Assembly: GCF_900107435.1 (NCBI RefSeq)
Contig: NZ_FNPZ01000003.1
Location: 434,001 to 498,000 of the forward strand
Reading direction: 5' to 3'
From: Herbiconiux ginsengi
Lineage (GTDB): Bacteria > Actinomycetota > Actinomycetes > Actinomycetales > Microbacteriaceae
Length of the DNA: 64,000 bases
Every line of letters starts with the position of its first letter. The first letter of the stretch is position 1. A program made the translations under genes and the position numbers. Below, one piece after another: positions 8,479-18,277 of the stretch. The notes under the pieces are model-generated. The model did no database searches and had not been told where the DNA came from. It saw nothing but the letters and a program-made list of their open reading frames with translations.

Positions 8479-9963
8479 ATGAGCGTCTCTGCATCGCTCC
8501 CGCGTCGCGAGGGCGCCGTGGTGCTCGGCGCCGCCGTGCGCACCCTGGGCGCCTTCCCGTCGGGGTGGCGCGTCGAGGGCGCGCACCGCGACCCGGCCGG
8601 CGATCCGCAGGCCTTGAAGCGTCTGGCCAAGGAGGCGGAACGGGCGCACCTCGACTACCTGTTCTTCGGCGACTGGCTCTCCGGAAACCTCGAGCTGGAG
8701 TTCACCGATCCCTATCTGCTCGCCCGCATCGATCCGCTCTCGGCCGTCGGCTTCTTGGCGTCGTCGACCAGCAGGATCGGCCTGATCGCCACGGTGAACA
8801 CGAGCTACTCCGATCCCTTCGCCGTCGCGCGCACGGCGGCGTCGCTCGACCACCTGAGCGGGGGTCGCTTCGGCCTCAACCTCGCCGTGGGCGCCGAACC
8901 ACGGGCCGACGCCAACCATGCGCCCACCAGCCCGGGCGCGAACCGGCACGAGGTCGCGGCCGAGTACCTCGCCGTGCTCACCGGTCTCTGGGACAGCTGG
9001 GCCGACGACGCGGTTGTGGCCGACGCCGAGCGCGGCGCATTGATCGATCGCTCGAAGATCTCGCCGATCGACCACGACGGCCGGCACTTCCGCGTCGCCG
9101 GCCCGGCACTCGGGCTTCGGCCGGTGCAGGGGCACGTGCCGATCGTGCACGCGGATGTCTCCCCGCGCGCCCGCGAGTTCGCCGCCGAGTACGCCGAACT
9201 GCACATCGTGTCGCCCGCGGGGCTCCGCGAGGGCGTGCAGCTGGTGCGCGACATCCACGCGGCCGTCGCCGCGCACGGGCGCGAGGCGGATTCGGTGACC
9301 GTCGTGGTGCCGCTCCTCCCGGTGGTGGCCGAGACGCGCGAGGCCGCGTGGCGCCTCTACGACCGACTCGTGGAACTGGTGCCCGTCGACGAAGGTGTGG
9401 GGCGCGGAGGCGGCGACGCTCTGCCGGGCCTTCCGCCGCATCGCACGGCCGCCGCGATCCGCCGCTTCGTCGGGGTACCGCTCCTTGACCGCGAACTCGA
9501 CGATCCGGTCAGTCTCAGCGATGCTGAACGGTTCAACGCGGCGGGGCAGCGGCTGATCGAGACCGTGCGCCGCCGCTCGGGCCGTGTTCCGGGTGGGCCG
9601 CGCGCCACCGACTACCGGCACCTGCTCGTGGCACACCTCTTCCCGGCCCCGCTCGTGGTGGGCTCCGCGACCGACGTGGCCGACCACATCGAGACCTGGT
9701 TCCGCGCCGGCGCGGCCGACGGGTTCACGGTGCAGAGCGCCTACCTGCACGAGCAGTTCGAGGCGTTCACCCGTCAAGTGGTGCCCGTGCTGGTGGAGCG
9801 TGGCCTGTTCCGCGCCGACTACGGGTCGAAGACCCTCCGCGGCCATCTCGGATCGGCTCGGCCCGAGTGGACCCCTCGGCCGGCTCGTCCGCGCGAGGCC
9901 GACCGCCGCGTGGCGGCGAGCGCGAGCGCGTTCGACGGTGTCGTAGGATTGCGCGCGTTATGA
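8479..9963 (+). CDS. LLM flavin monooxygenase, NtaA/SnaA/DszA type, 494 aa
   Basis: A third luciferase-like monooxygenase. It shows AERAHLDYLFFGDWL, SYSDPFAVARTAASLDHLSGGRFGLNL, EVAAEYLAV followed by LWDSWADDAVV, and a C-terminal extension typical of the longer NtaA branch (494 aa). ATG at 8479 has GAGGGGAAAG upstream; the frame is open further upstream without better support. Its TGA overlaps the ATG of the following FAD oxidase (ATGA), which implies one transcript. The reaction is FMNH2-dependent oxidation of an unknown N- or S-containing compound. Confidence 0.88.
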   Translation: MSVSASLPRREGAVVLGAAVRTLGAFPSGWRVEGAHRDPAGDPQALKRLAKEAERAHLDYLFFGDWLSGNLELEFTDPYLLARIDPLSAVGFLASSTSRIGLIATVNTSYSDPFAVARTAASLDHLSGGRFGLNLAVGAEPRADANHAPTSPGANRHEVAAEYLAVLTGLWDSWADDAVVADAERGALIDRSKISPIDHDGRHFRVAGPALGLRPVQGHVPIVHADVSPRAREFAAEYAELHIVSPAGLREGVQLVRDIHAAVAAHGREADSVTVVVPLLPVVAETREAAWRLYDRLVELVPVDEGVGRGGGDALPGLPPHRTAAAIRRFVGVPLLDRELDDPVSLSDAERFNAAGQRLIETVRRRSGRVPGGPRATDYRHLLVAHLFPAPLVVGSATDVADHIETWFRAGAADGFTVQSAYLHEQFEAFTRQVVPVLVERGLFRADYGSKTLRGHLGSARPEWTPRPARPREADRRVAASASAFDGVVGLRAL

Positions 9964-11135
9964 CCGACCGTTCCGCCACCCGTGTCGACGTCGTCGTGGT
10001 GGGCGGCGGGGCGATGGGCTCCGCCGCGGCCTGGCAGCTGGCGAGCCGCGGTCGCGACGTCGTGCTGCTCGAACGGTTCGCGCCGGGGCACAAGAACGGC
10101 GCCTCGCACGGCGCATCGCGCAACTTCAACCTCAGCTACGCCGATCCCGACTACCTCGCCCTGCTCCAGGAGGCCCTGCCGCTCTGGCGCCGGCTCGAGG
10201 GCGAGACCGGCGAGCACCTGCTCGACCAGGTGGGCATCGTCAACCACGGCGGCGCGGTGAACCAGGGCGGTGCCGGATACGACACTGTGGCGGCCGCCCT
10301 GGCGCGGCACGGCTTCGACGCCGAGTTCGTCGACCCGGTCGAGGCCGGGCGCCGCTGGCCCGGCATCCGTTTCGACACCCGCGTGCTCTTCACCCCGCAG
10401 GCCGGCCGGCTGAACGCGGATGCCGCGGTGCGCGCCCTGCAGACCGCGGCGGCCGCGCACGGGGCTCGGGTGGCCCACCACCGGCGGGTGACCTCGATCG
10501 AACCGGTCGACGACGATCACGTCAGCATCCGCGCCCTCGTGCTCGACCCGGCCACGGGGGAGGAGACCGGCGACACCGAGCACTTCGATGCCCGCCGGGT
10601 GGTGGTGGCGCTCGGCGCCTGGACCACGAAGCTCCTCGGCGGTGTGCTCCCGCTCCCGCGTCTCGTCGTCACGCAGGAGCAACCCGCTCACTTCGCCGTG
10701 CGCGACCCGGATGCCGCATGGCCGGGCTTCAACCACGCGCCCACTCCCGGCGATCCGCGTTTCGATTTCTGGCCCTCACCGGTCTACGGCATGCTCACCC
10801 CCGGCGAGGGCGTGAAGGCGGGCTGGCACGGCGTCGGCCCCGTCAGCGATCCGGATGCCCGCACCTTCCGGTCCGAGCCCGAGCAGCTCGAGTTGCTGCG
10901 CCGCTACGTGCGGGAGTGGCTGCCGGGAGCGGACGCCGAGGTGCTCACCGAGATCAGCTGCACCTACACCACGAGCCCCGACTCGAACTTCGTGATCGAC
11001 TCCCGCGGCCCCGTGGCCGTGGCCGCAGGCTTCTCGGGCCACGGCTTCAAGTTCACCCCGGCCGTGGGAGCCCTCCTCGCCGACCTCGTCGAGGGCACAC
11101 GGGCCACCCCCTCCCTCTTCGCGCTCACGGGCTGA
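9960..11135 (+). CDS. FAD-dependent amine oxidase, sarcosine/N-methyltryptophan oxidase type
   Basis: A DAO-family flavoenzyme of 391 aa that would oxidise a secondary or N-methyl amine with O2, yielding H2O2. The dinucleotide fold is VVVGGGAMGSAAAWQLASRG near the N-terminus; SHGASRNFNLSY follows the monomeric sarcosine oxidase pattern, ISCTYTTSPD holds the cysteine equivalent to the covalent FAD-binding Cys, and GFSGHGFKFTPAVG is the C-terminal FAD motif. It is coupled to the upstream monooxygenase, so the amine may be the product or a relative of its substrate. The gene end overlaps a 16-bp tandem repeat. Confidence 0.88.
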   Translation: MTDRSATRVDVVVVGGGAMGSAAAWQLASRGRDVVLLERFAPGHKNGASHGASRNFNLSYADPDYLALLQEALPLWRRLEGETGEHLLDQVGIVNHGGAVNQGGAGYDTVAAALARHGFDAEFVDPVEAGRRWPGIRFDTRVLFTPQAGRLNADAAVRALQTAAAAHGARVAHHRRVTSIEPVDDDHVSIRALVLDPATGEETGDTEHFDARRVVVALGAWTTKLLGGVLPLPRLVVTQEQPAHFAVRDPDAAWPGFNHAPTPGDPRFDFWPSPVYGMLTPGEGVKAGWHGVGPVSDPDARTFRSEPEQLELLRRYVREWLPGADAEVLTEISCTYTTSPDSNFVIDSRGPVAVAAGFSGHGFKFTPAVGALLADLVEGTRATPSLFALTG

Positions 11136-11175
11136 ACCCAGAGCGGGCTGAACGCAGAGCGGGCTGAACGCAGAA
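11128..11175. repeat. Three tandem 16-bp repeats across a stop codon
   Basis: The unit CGGGCTGAACSCAGAG occurs at 11128-11143, 11144-11159 and 11160-11175 (last base changed). The first copy contains the TGA stop of the amine oxidase gene. The repeats run directly into the terminator hairpin. Confidence 0.8.
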
Positions 11176-11176
11176 A

Positions 11177-11232
11177 CGACTCGTCCCGAAGTGGGCGAAA
11201 CCGGGAGGTTCTGCCTACTTCGGGACGAGTCG
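11177..11232. terminator. Bidirectional hairpin between convergent genes
   Basis: A 16-bp perfect stem, 11177-11192 with 11217-11232 (CGACTCGTCCCGAAGT and its complement), extended inward by three or more pairs after a mismatch. It separates the end of the amine oxidase gene from the end of the substrate-binding protein gene on the other strand. There is no T-run, as is common for actinobacterial terminators. Confidence 0.7.
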
Positions 11233-11245
11233 GAGGTGGATCGGC

Positions 11246-12259
11246 TCAGCTGTTGTCGAGGGGGAGCCCGGGCGGGTTCACCAGGGAGGTCTCGACCGCT
11301 TCGTTCTGCAGGTCGTAGGCGGCCAGCCACTGGTCGTACTGGCCGTTCTCGATCAGGTAGTTGATGGCATCTGCGATCGGCTGGGCAAGCCCGGAGTCCT
11401 TCTTCACGGTCGCGGCGATCAGGCCGTCGAGGGTCGCGCCCGCGCCCGAGAAGGTTCCGGCCGTGCGGGTGGGGTTCGCGCCGTCTTTCGACACCGTGTT
11501 CTGGTAGGCGATGCCCGGGTTCGGGTTGAACTGCGCATCGATCTGGCCGGAGTTCAGGGCCAGCGTGATGGAGTTCGCGTCGGGGAAGTAGACCACGTTC
11601 AGTGTCTTGCCCTCGGCCTCGAGCTTCGACTTCCACTCCAGCAGGATCTTCTCCTGGTTGGTGCCGCTGGCGGTGGCCACGGTGAGGCCGTCGAGGTTCT
11701 CATAGTCGCCGTCGAACTCCCAGTCGTTCGAGGCGAGCACCTGGAAGGCGAGGTTGTCGCCGCGGTAGGAGGCGAAGTCGTACTTCTCCTTGCGCTTCTC
11801 GGTGTCGGTGATGTTCGAGAACCCGGCATCCGTCGCGCCGGTGTCGATGCCCACGAAGAGGTTGTCCCAGGTGGAGTTCTTCACCACGGGCTTGAGGCCG
11901 AAGACGGCGGCGACCAGGCGGCCGAGGTCGGGTTCGGCGCCGGTGAGCGTCTCGTTGTCGTCGCCGGTGTAGGCGAGCGGCGGGAAGCCGGCGGGCAGCG
12001 CGCCCACGCCGATCGTGAACTCACCGCTGTCGAGCACCTCCTTCGGCAGGGTGTCGCGGATCTCGTCGACCTGCGAGACCTCGATCTCGGTCTCGGTGGC
12101 GGCGCCGTTCGAGAACGCGCCGACGGTGACGGTGCCGGATGCCGCGGCATCCGTCTCGCCCGAGGCGGAGGCGTCGCTCGCGCAAGCCGCCAGTCCGGCG
12201 ACGAGCGCGGCCGCGGTGGCGAGAGCCCCGAGGACTCGAAGGCGGGTGGGTCTGGTCAT
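11246..12259 (-). CDS. Amino-acid ABC transporter substrate-binding lipoprotein
   Basis: A family 3 periplasmic-binding-type protein of 337 aa. It has a lipoprotein signal with lipobox LAAC near residues 20-26, a Ser/Ala-rich linker, then SGEFTIGVGALPAGFPPLAYTGDD and TWDNLFVGIDTGATDAGFSNITDTEKR, the classical SBP_bac_3 sequence order. The ATG at 12259 precedes a clean signal peptide. It is the last gene of an operon with LLM monooxygenase, acetyltransferase, permease and ATPase. It would capture a polar amino acid or an S-/N-substituted amino acid outside the membrane. Confidence 0.92.
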   Translation of the reverse strand: MTRPTRLRVLGALATAAALVAGLAACASDASASGETDAAASGTVTVGAFSNGAATETEIEVSQVDEIRDTLPKEVLDSGEFTIGVGALPAGFPPLAYTGDDNETLTGAEPDLGRLVAAVFGLKPVVKNSTWDNLFVGIDTGATDAGFSNITDTEKRKEKYDFASYRGDNLAFQVLASNDWEFDGDYENLDGLTVATASGTNQEKILLEWKSKLEAEGKTLNVVYFPDANSITLALNSGQIDAQFNPNPGIAYQNTVSKDGANPTRTAGTFSGAGATLDGLIAATVKKDSGLAQPIADAINYLIENGQYDQWLAAYDLQNEAVETSLVNPPGLPLDNS

Positions 12260-12330
12260 GGTGGTTCCTTTGCTGTGTGGGGTTGCGGTGGGACGGATGC
12301 GTGCAAGCACGCCTTCAGAACGGGCGCTGC

Positions 12331-13088
<758 letters not shown>

Positions 13089-13092
<4 letters not shown>

Positions 13093-14096
13093 GCGACAGT
13101 CTCCCGTTCGCCGGAGCGCACGCCGGCGAGGGTACGCCGCACCCGCTGGAACGGCGTGGGCGGCAGCTCGCGCACGGAGCCGCGGGCGTAGAAGCGCTCG
13201 ATGTAGTACTGCACGATCGAGATCGCGCTGGTGAGGATGAGGTACCAGATGGTGGCCACCACGAGCAGGGGGATGATGTCGGTGGGGTAGGTGCTGCCGA
13301 GGTTCTGCACCACGCCGAACAGGTCGAGCAGCGACACGTAGAACAAGAGCGAACTGGCTTTGAGCAATCCGATGATCTGGTTGACGTAGGCCGGCACGAT
13401 CGAGCGCAGGGCCTGCGGCAGCACGATCCGGGTGAACTGCCGTCGCTGAGGGATGCCGAGCGCCTTCGCCGCTTCGTGCTGCCCCTGGTCGACGGCGAGG
13501 ATGCCCGCGCGCACGATCTCGGCGCTGTACGCGATCTCCGAGAGGCTCAGCCCGATGACGCCCAGGGTGAGTGAGGAGAGCACGGTGAAGGTCGGCACCT
13601 CCCACTGCGGCCCGAACGGGATGCCGACGCCGATGGTGGGGTAGAGGTTGCCCAGATTGAACAGGAAGATCAGCACCAGGATGAGCGGAACCGAACGGAA
13701 CAGCCAGATGTAGAGCCAGCTCACCGTGCTGAGAACCGGATTCGGTGAGATACGGCCGAGCGCCACCACGATGCCACCGAGGAAGCTGACCACGGCGCTG
13801 ATGCCGGTGGCCACCAGGGTGAGCTGCAGGCCCTTGAGGATGGCGGGGCTGAAGAACCACTGCCCGACCTTCGCCCACTCCCACGACGGGTTCGTGAAGA
13901 GCGTCTGCACGAAGTTGAGCAGCAGCACGAGCACCACCGCGGTCACGATCCAGCGCAGCGGATGCCGCAACGGCACCACCTTGCGTTCTGCGAGCTTCTT
14001 CAGGTCGATGCCGGGTGGGAGGGCGCCGGATGCGGATGCGCGTTCGGGCTCGGGTTCGAGGGTCTCGGTCGGGCGGGCCGAGACGACGCCGGTCAT
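13089..14096 (-). CDS. Amino-acid ABC transporter permease
   Basis: A 335-residue HisM/GlnP-type permease. After a 45-residue cytoplasmic N-terminus come about five to six membrane helices; the stretch LKGLQLTLVATGISAVVSF begins the PAAT permease domain, and EAAKALGIPQRRQFTRIVLPQ is the EAA loop that docks to the ATPase. FRSVPLILVLIFLF is also family-typical. Only one permease is encoded, so it probably works as a homodimer. It overlaps both the acetyltransferase stop and the ATPase start, indicating tight coupling. Confidence 0.93.
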
Positions 14097-14707
14097 TCGG
14101 CCGCTCCGAGTCCGTCGCCGAGCCGCCCGCCGGGAAGCGCTGCGTAGAACTCAACCAGCGAGGCGTCGTGCCGGCGCCGGATGTCGTCGACATCGAGCGG
14201 CTCGTCGGTGAGCGACTTGGCGAAACCGTGCACCACGACCTCCTCCGGCGTCAGGGTCACGTCGAACAACGGCGTGTACCCGGTCTCGAAGTAGAGCCGC
14301 TGGGCCTCGGGCTGGCGTGGCCCGGTGGTGAGGTAGACGCGGCGGAAGCCGCGGCGCTGCGACTCCTCCTCGAGCTCGGCCACCACGCGCCGGGCGAGGC
14401 CCTGGCGCCGGTGGGCCGCGGAGGTCCAGATGCGCTTGAGCTCCGTGGTCTGCTCGTCGAAGGTCTTGAAGGCGCCGCCGGCGACGGGCACGCCGTCGCG
14501 CAGCAGAAGCACGAAGGCGCCGCGAGGCGCGCTGAACTCGGCCACCGGGTAGCGGCTCAGCTCCACCGAGGCCGGCTCGCCCCAGGCGTGGCCGTAGCGG
14601 GAGTCGTACTCCTCGGCGAGTTCGGTGAGCAGGGGTCTCGCGAGCTCGTCGTCGGCGGCGACGTAGACGAACTCCTCGGTCACCGGCTGGTTCTCAAGCA
14701 GCGACAC
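14093..14707 (-). CDS. GNAT family N-acetyltransferase
   Basis: A 204-residue acetyl-CoA-dependent transferase. The acetyl-CoA motif A is RRQGLARRVVAELEEESQRRGF followed by VYLTTGPRQPEAQRLYFETGY, as in amino-acid N-acetyltransferases. GTG at 14707 gives the best start and overlaps the upstream monooxygenase by 14 bp. Being inside an operon with an amino-acid importer and an SsuD-like monooxygenase, it resembles the acetyltransferases of the Bacillus yxe/ytm operons, which acetylate S-substituted cysteines before oxidative dealkylation. That role is inferred, not shown. Confidence 0.85.
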   Translation of the reverse strand: MSLLENQPVTEEFVYVAADDELARPLLTELAEEYDSRYGHAWGEPASVELSRYPVAEFSAPRGAFVLLLRDGVPVAGGAFKTFDEQTTELKRIWTSAAHRRQGLARRVVAELEEESQRRGFRRVYLTTGPRQPEAQRLYFETGYTPLFDVTLTPEEVVVHGFAKSLTDEPLDVDDIRRRHDASLVEFYAALPGGRLGDGLGAAE

Positions 14708-15836
14708 GGTCGGACTCCTCCGCGGATTCGGGGGCGGGCGAGGAAGCGGCGGCGGCAGCGTCACGGCGCGCGACCTCCTCGCGCACCAGGGGGATGACGT
14801 AGCGGCCGAAGTCGATGGTGTCGTCGACGAAGTCGTACCCGCGGGCCGAGATGATGTCGACCCCGAGATCGATGTAGTCGAGTAGCGCCGCCGCGACGGT
14901 CTCCGGGGTGCCGACGAGGGCGTTGGAATTGCCCCGGCCGCCCGATGCCGCCGCCACCTTGGTCCAGAGGGCCCGGTCGAAGCGGTCGCCCTGCTCGGCG
15001 ATGGAGAGCAGGCGCTGCGATCCGGCGTTCTCGGGGTTGCGGAGGTCGCCGACGGCCGCGGAGATCGCCTCGGTGCGCTGCTCGACCCGGCCGAGGATGT
15101 CCTCCGCCTTCTTCCAGGCCAGCTCCTCCGTGGCGCCGAGAATGGGACGGAAGGCGACCTGGATGCGCGGACGCGACGGGCGGCCGGCGGCGAGGGCCGC
15201 ATCCGTGATCGTCGCGATCTGCTCCGCGGTGTTCGCGAGCGGTTCGCCCCAGAGGGCGTAGATGTCGCTCTCGGCCGCGCCGATCGCGTAGGCCGCGGCC
15301 GAGGAGCCGCCGAAGGAGACCTGCGGGCGGGGCTGCTGCACCGGCCAGACGTCGCTGACGAAGTTCTCGAAGCGGTAGTGCTCGCCGTCGAAGTCGAAGG
15401 GTTCGCGGCTCGTCCAGGCCTGCTTGAGGATGCGGATGTACTCCCCGGTGCGCGCGTAGCGCTGGTCTTTCGTGAGGAAGTCGCCTTCCGCCGCCTGATC
15501 GGCCGTCGACCCGCCGGTGATGATGTGCACGTTGACGCGGCCGTCGCTGATCTGGTCGAGGGTCGCCACGACCTTCGCGGCGTAGGTGGGGTAGGAGACG
15601 TTCGGCCGGTGGGCGAGCAGGATCTTCAGGTGGTCGAGCTTCGACGCCACGAACGCGGCCGCCGTGGCCGGGTCGGGGGCGCCGGAGTGGTAGGCGAAGA
15701 GGATGCGGTCCCAGCCGTTGTCCTCGTGCGCTCGCGCCAATCGCAGCGTGTAGTCCTTGTCGAAGCTCGATCCGCTTCGGGCACGGGTCTCGCTGCTGTC
15801 GTTCAATCCGGCGATGCCGAGGAATTCGATGGGCAC
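14694..15836 (-). CDS. LLM flavin monooxygenase, SsuD-like
   Basis: A 380-residue luciferase-like monooxygenase resembling alkanesulfonate monooxygenase: LLAHRPNVSYPTYAAKVVAT, LDQISDGRVNVHIITGGS, and RYARTGEYIRILKQAWTS match the SsuD core, and FGGSSAAAYAIGA the FMN-phosphate region. It would use FMNH2 and O2 to split a C-S or C-N bond. Start is GTG at 15836 because the conserved IEFLGIAG strand begins there; AGGGAG is upstream. It heads the five-gene minus-strand operon and is divergent from the FAD/NAD(P)-binding protein. Confidence 0.9.
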   Translation of the reverse strand: MPIEFLGIAGLNDSSETRARSGSSFDKDYTLRLARAHEDNGWDRILFAYHSGAPDPATAAAFVASKLDHLKILLAHRPNVSYPTYAAKVVATLDQISDGRVNVHIITGGSTADQAAEGDFLTKDQRYARTGEYIRILKQAWTSREPFDFDGEHYRFENFVSDVWPVQQPRPQVSFGGSSAAAYAIGAAESDIYALWGEPLANTAEQIATITDAALAAGRPSRPRIQVAFRPILGATEELAWKKAEDILGRVEQRTEAISAAVGDLRNPENAGSQRLLSIAEQGDRFDRALWTKVAAASGGRGNSNALVGTPETVAAALLDYIDLGVDIISARGYDFVDDTIDFGRYVIPLVREEVARRDAAAAASSPAPESAEESDRVAA

Positions 15837-15916
15837 GTCAGGCTCCCTTCCGGTGGGTGATTGCCTGACGGTAGGGCGGTCCGCGTGGGCCGGGCAACGC
15901 CGCTCGTTCACATTTC

Positions 15917-15940
15917 GTCACCGGTGTCACGCACCGTCAC
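15917..15940. promoter_or_regulatory. Three phased GTCAC repeats in a divergent promoter
   Basis: GTCAC occurs at 15917-15921, 15926-15930 and 15936-15940, nine and ten bases apart, in the 144-bp gap between the SsuD-like gene and the FAD/NAD(P)-binding protein gene. Helical phasing suggests a protein-binding site. On the minus strand TTGCCC and TACCGT at 18-bp spacing further down could be the -35/-10 of the operon. Confidence 0.4.
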
Positions 15941-15980
15941 AATGCCCCCGCGTGGTGGACAGGATGCCGACGCTTGTGGA

Positions 15981-18131
15981 ATGACCGCCTCTTTTCCACC
16001 GTCGTTCACGGCCTCCTCGCGCACGCCCGTCTCCCTCGCCGTGATCGGCGCCGGTCCCCGCGGCGTCGGCGTTCTCGAGCGGATCGCCGCCAACCTCGGC
16101 GAACTCTGGAGCGACGGCACCCCGCTTCTGGTGCACCTCGTCGACCCGCACCCGGCAGGCCCGGGTCGCATCTGGCGCCACGATCAGTCACCACTGCTGA
16201 AGCTCAACTCGATGGCCGCCGACGTCACGATGTTCACCGACGAGTGCTCCACCATCGATGGACCGGTGCGACCGGGTCCCTCGCTCGTGGAATGGGCCGA
16301 GCAGGTGCGATCGGGCGTCATCCGGATACCCCCGACCGACCTCGACGACGCGCTCCGGTCGGAGCTGCTGCACCTCGCACCGGCGAGCTTCCCCACCCGC
16401 CGGCTGCAGAGCCTGTATCTGCGCTGGTTCCACCGGGAGACGCTCGCCCAGCTGCCCGACACCGTCGAGGTGCGCGAGCACCGGGCACGGGCGCGATCCG
16501 TGCAGGAGACCCGCGACGGCCGGCAGCGGGTGCTTCTCGAAGGCGGCGAGGCGCTCACCGTCGACCTCGTGCTCTACTCCCTCGGGCACACCGGCGCCGA
16601 TCCGGAGCCGGAGCACGCCCGCCTCATCGACTTCGCGGCGCGCCGGGAGCTGTATTACCTGCCACCCGCCTTCACGGCGGACGCCGACACCCGGGCGATC
16701 GCGCCCGGCCAGCGGGTACTCGTGCGCGGCTTCGGTCTCGCCGCGGTCGACCTGATCGTGCTGCTGACCGAGGGGCGCGGCGGACGGTTCGTGCGCGAGG
16801 GCGCGGGCGACGGCACCGGCCCGTTGCGCTACGAGCCGTCGGGCCGCGAACCGCGGATCGTCGTGGGCTCCCGGCGGGGTGTGCCCTACCATTCGAAGAT
16901 CGGCTCCACCTTGGTGGGCGAGGCCCCCGTGGCGCGATTCTTCACGCCCGCCATCGCGGCGGCCCTCGAGGCCGAGCGCGACACCCTCGACTTCGCCTCC
17001 GACGTCTGGCCGCTCATCGCGCAGGAGATGCTCTGGGGCTATTACCGCGAACTGTTCACCGGGCATCCGGAGCGCGTGAGCCTCGGCTGGGCGGAGTTCG
17101 CAGCGCGGTTCGAGGTCCTCGACCCGCGGGCGTCGATCCTGGCCGAGGCGTCGGCGACCGGGCCCGCGCAGGCGTCCGCCCCGTCGCGTTCGCAGGGTCA
17201 CGCCCGGCCCGATCTCGGCGACCCCGACGACGAAGCCCGGGTGCGACGCGACGCGACGGCTCTGACCGCGCTGATCGAGACATCCGTGATCGACGAGATC
17301 GACCGCGTGTTCCTGCCCGCGCTCGACCGGCCCCTGCACGGCGCCCGTTTCGACGACGCCGAGGGACTGCAACGCGCCGTGCGCGAGTACATCGAGCGCG
17401 ACCTGCGTCTGCGCACCCTGCCCGAGCACAGCGCGACCCTGGGCCTGTTCATCGCGTTGCTGACGGCGCTCTTCGCTTTCGCCGAACTGATCCCGTCGCC
17501 GAAGTGGACGGCCCGATCACGGGTGCGCGACATCAACGGCTGGTGGCTGGGCTGGTTCAGCTTCATCGCCAGTGGTCCGCCGGCCCATCGGCTCGAGGAA
17601 CTGCTGGCGCTCTCGGAGGCCGGGGTGGTGGAGTTCCTCGGCGGCGAGATGTGGCTCGAGGCCGACGAGGAGAACGGATGCTTCCGCGCCGGCAGTGCGA
17701 ACCTCGACCGGGTGGTCACCGCGACCGCCCTGGTGGATGCCCGCCTGCCCGACACGAGCATCGCCCGCAGCGACAACGAGCTGCTGCGCGCGCTCGTGGC
17801 GTCGGGCACGGGCCTGGAGGAGATCGCCCGTGACGCGGACTTCTCGTCGCCGACCGGGCGCCTGGCCGTGCGCCCGGCCGACCGGCGTGTGCTGCACGGC
17901 ACCGAGCATCCGTCCGACCGCAGCTACGCCATCGGGCCGTACACGAACTCGCCGTTCGTCGGTGCGTTCTCGAGGCCCCGCACCAACGCGGTGGCGTTCC
18001 GTGAGAACGACCGCGTGGCGCGGGCCCTCCTCCAGCACGCGGCCGAGATCGCGGCCGAGCGGGAGGCGCTGCCCCTGCCCGGTCGCTTCTCCGACCAGCT
18101 CTGGAACGAGTTCGTAGCCCAGCCACGCTGA
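15981..18131 (+). CDS. Large FAD/NAD(P)-binding protein (NAD_binding_9 type)
   Basis: A 716-residue flavoprotein-like protein. The N-terminal dinucleotide motif is SLAVIGAGPRGVGVLERIA and is followed by PHPAGPGRIWRHDQSPLLKLNS, hallmark of the FAD-NAD(P)-binding (PF13454) family; a further conserved block VLVRGFGLAAVDLIVLLTEGRGG lies near residue 250. The C-terminal half is helical and unassigned. ATG at 15981 starts just before the Rossmann strand. Such proteins are often adjacent to YtnJ-like monooxygenases in actinobacteria; an N-hydroxylating or reductase role is possible but unproved. Confidence 0.8.
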   Translation: MTASFPPSFTASSRTPVSLAVIGAGPRGVGVLERIAANLGELWSDGTPLLVHLVDPHPAGPGRIWRHDQSPLLKLNSMAADVTMFTDECSTIDGPVRPGPSLVEWAEQVRSGVIRIPPTDLDDALRSELLHLAPASFPTRRLQSLYLRWFHRETLAQLPDTVEVREHRARARSVQETRDGRQRVLLEGGEALTVDLVLYSLGHTGADPEPEHARLIDFAARRELYYLPPAFTADADTRAIAPGQRVLVRGFGLAAVDLIVLLTEGRGGRFVREGAGDGTGPLRYEPSGREPRIVVGSRRGVPYHSKIGSTLVGEAPVARFFTPAIAAALEAERDTLDFASDVWPLIAQEMLWGYYRELFTGHPERVSLGWAEFAARFEVLDPRASILAEASATGPAQASAPSRSQGHARPDLGDPDDEARVRRDATALTALIETSVIDEIDRVFLPALDRPLHGARFDDAEGLQRAVREYIERDLRLRTLPEHSATLGLFIALLTALFAFAELIPSPKWTARSRVRDINGWWLGWFSFIASGPPAHRLEELLALSEAGVVEFLGGEMWLEADEENGCFRAGSANLDRVVTATALVDARLPDTSIARSDNELLRALVASGTGLEEIARDADFSSPTGRLAVRPADRRVLHGTEHPSDRSYAIGPYTNSPFVGAFSRPRTNAVAFRENDRVARALLQHAAEIAAEREALPLPGRFSDQLWNEFVAQPR

Positions 18132-18277
18132 ACCGGAGTCCGCCTCAGCGGCGGAATGCCTTGCGCGCCAGCCAAGGTCTCCTCGGTTCGGGGTGCAACG
18201 GTCCTGTCGACCCTAGGCAGCCGCCTGCCCTCGGCGCCCGCCCGCCTCGTCACACGGCGTCGTGCGCCGTAACACCG

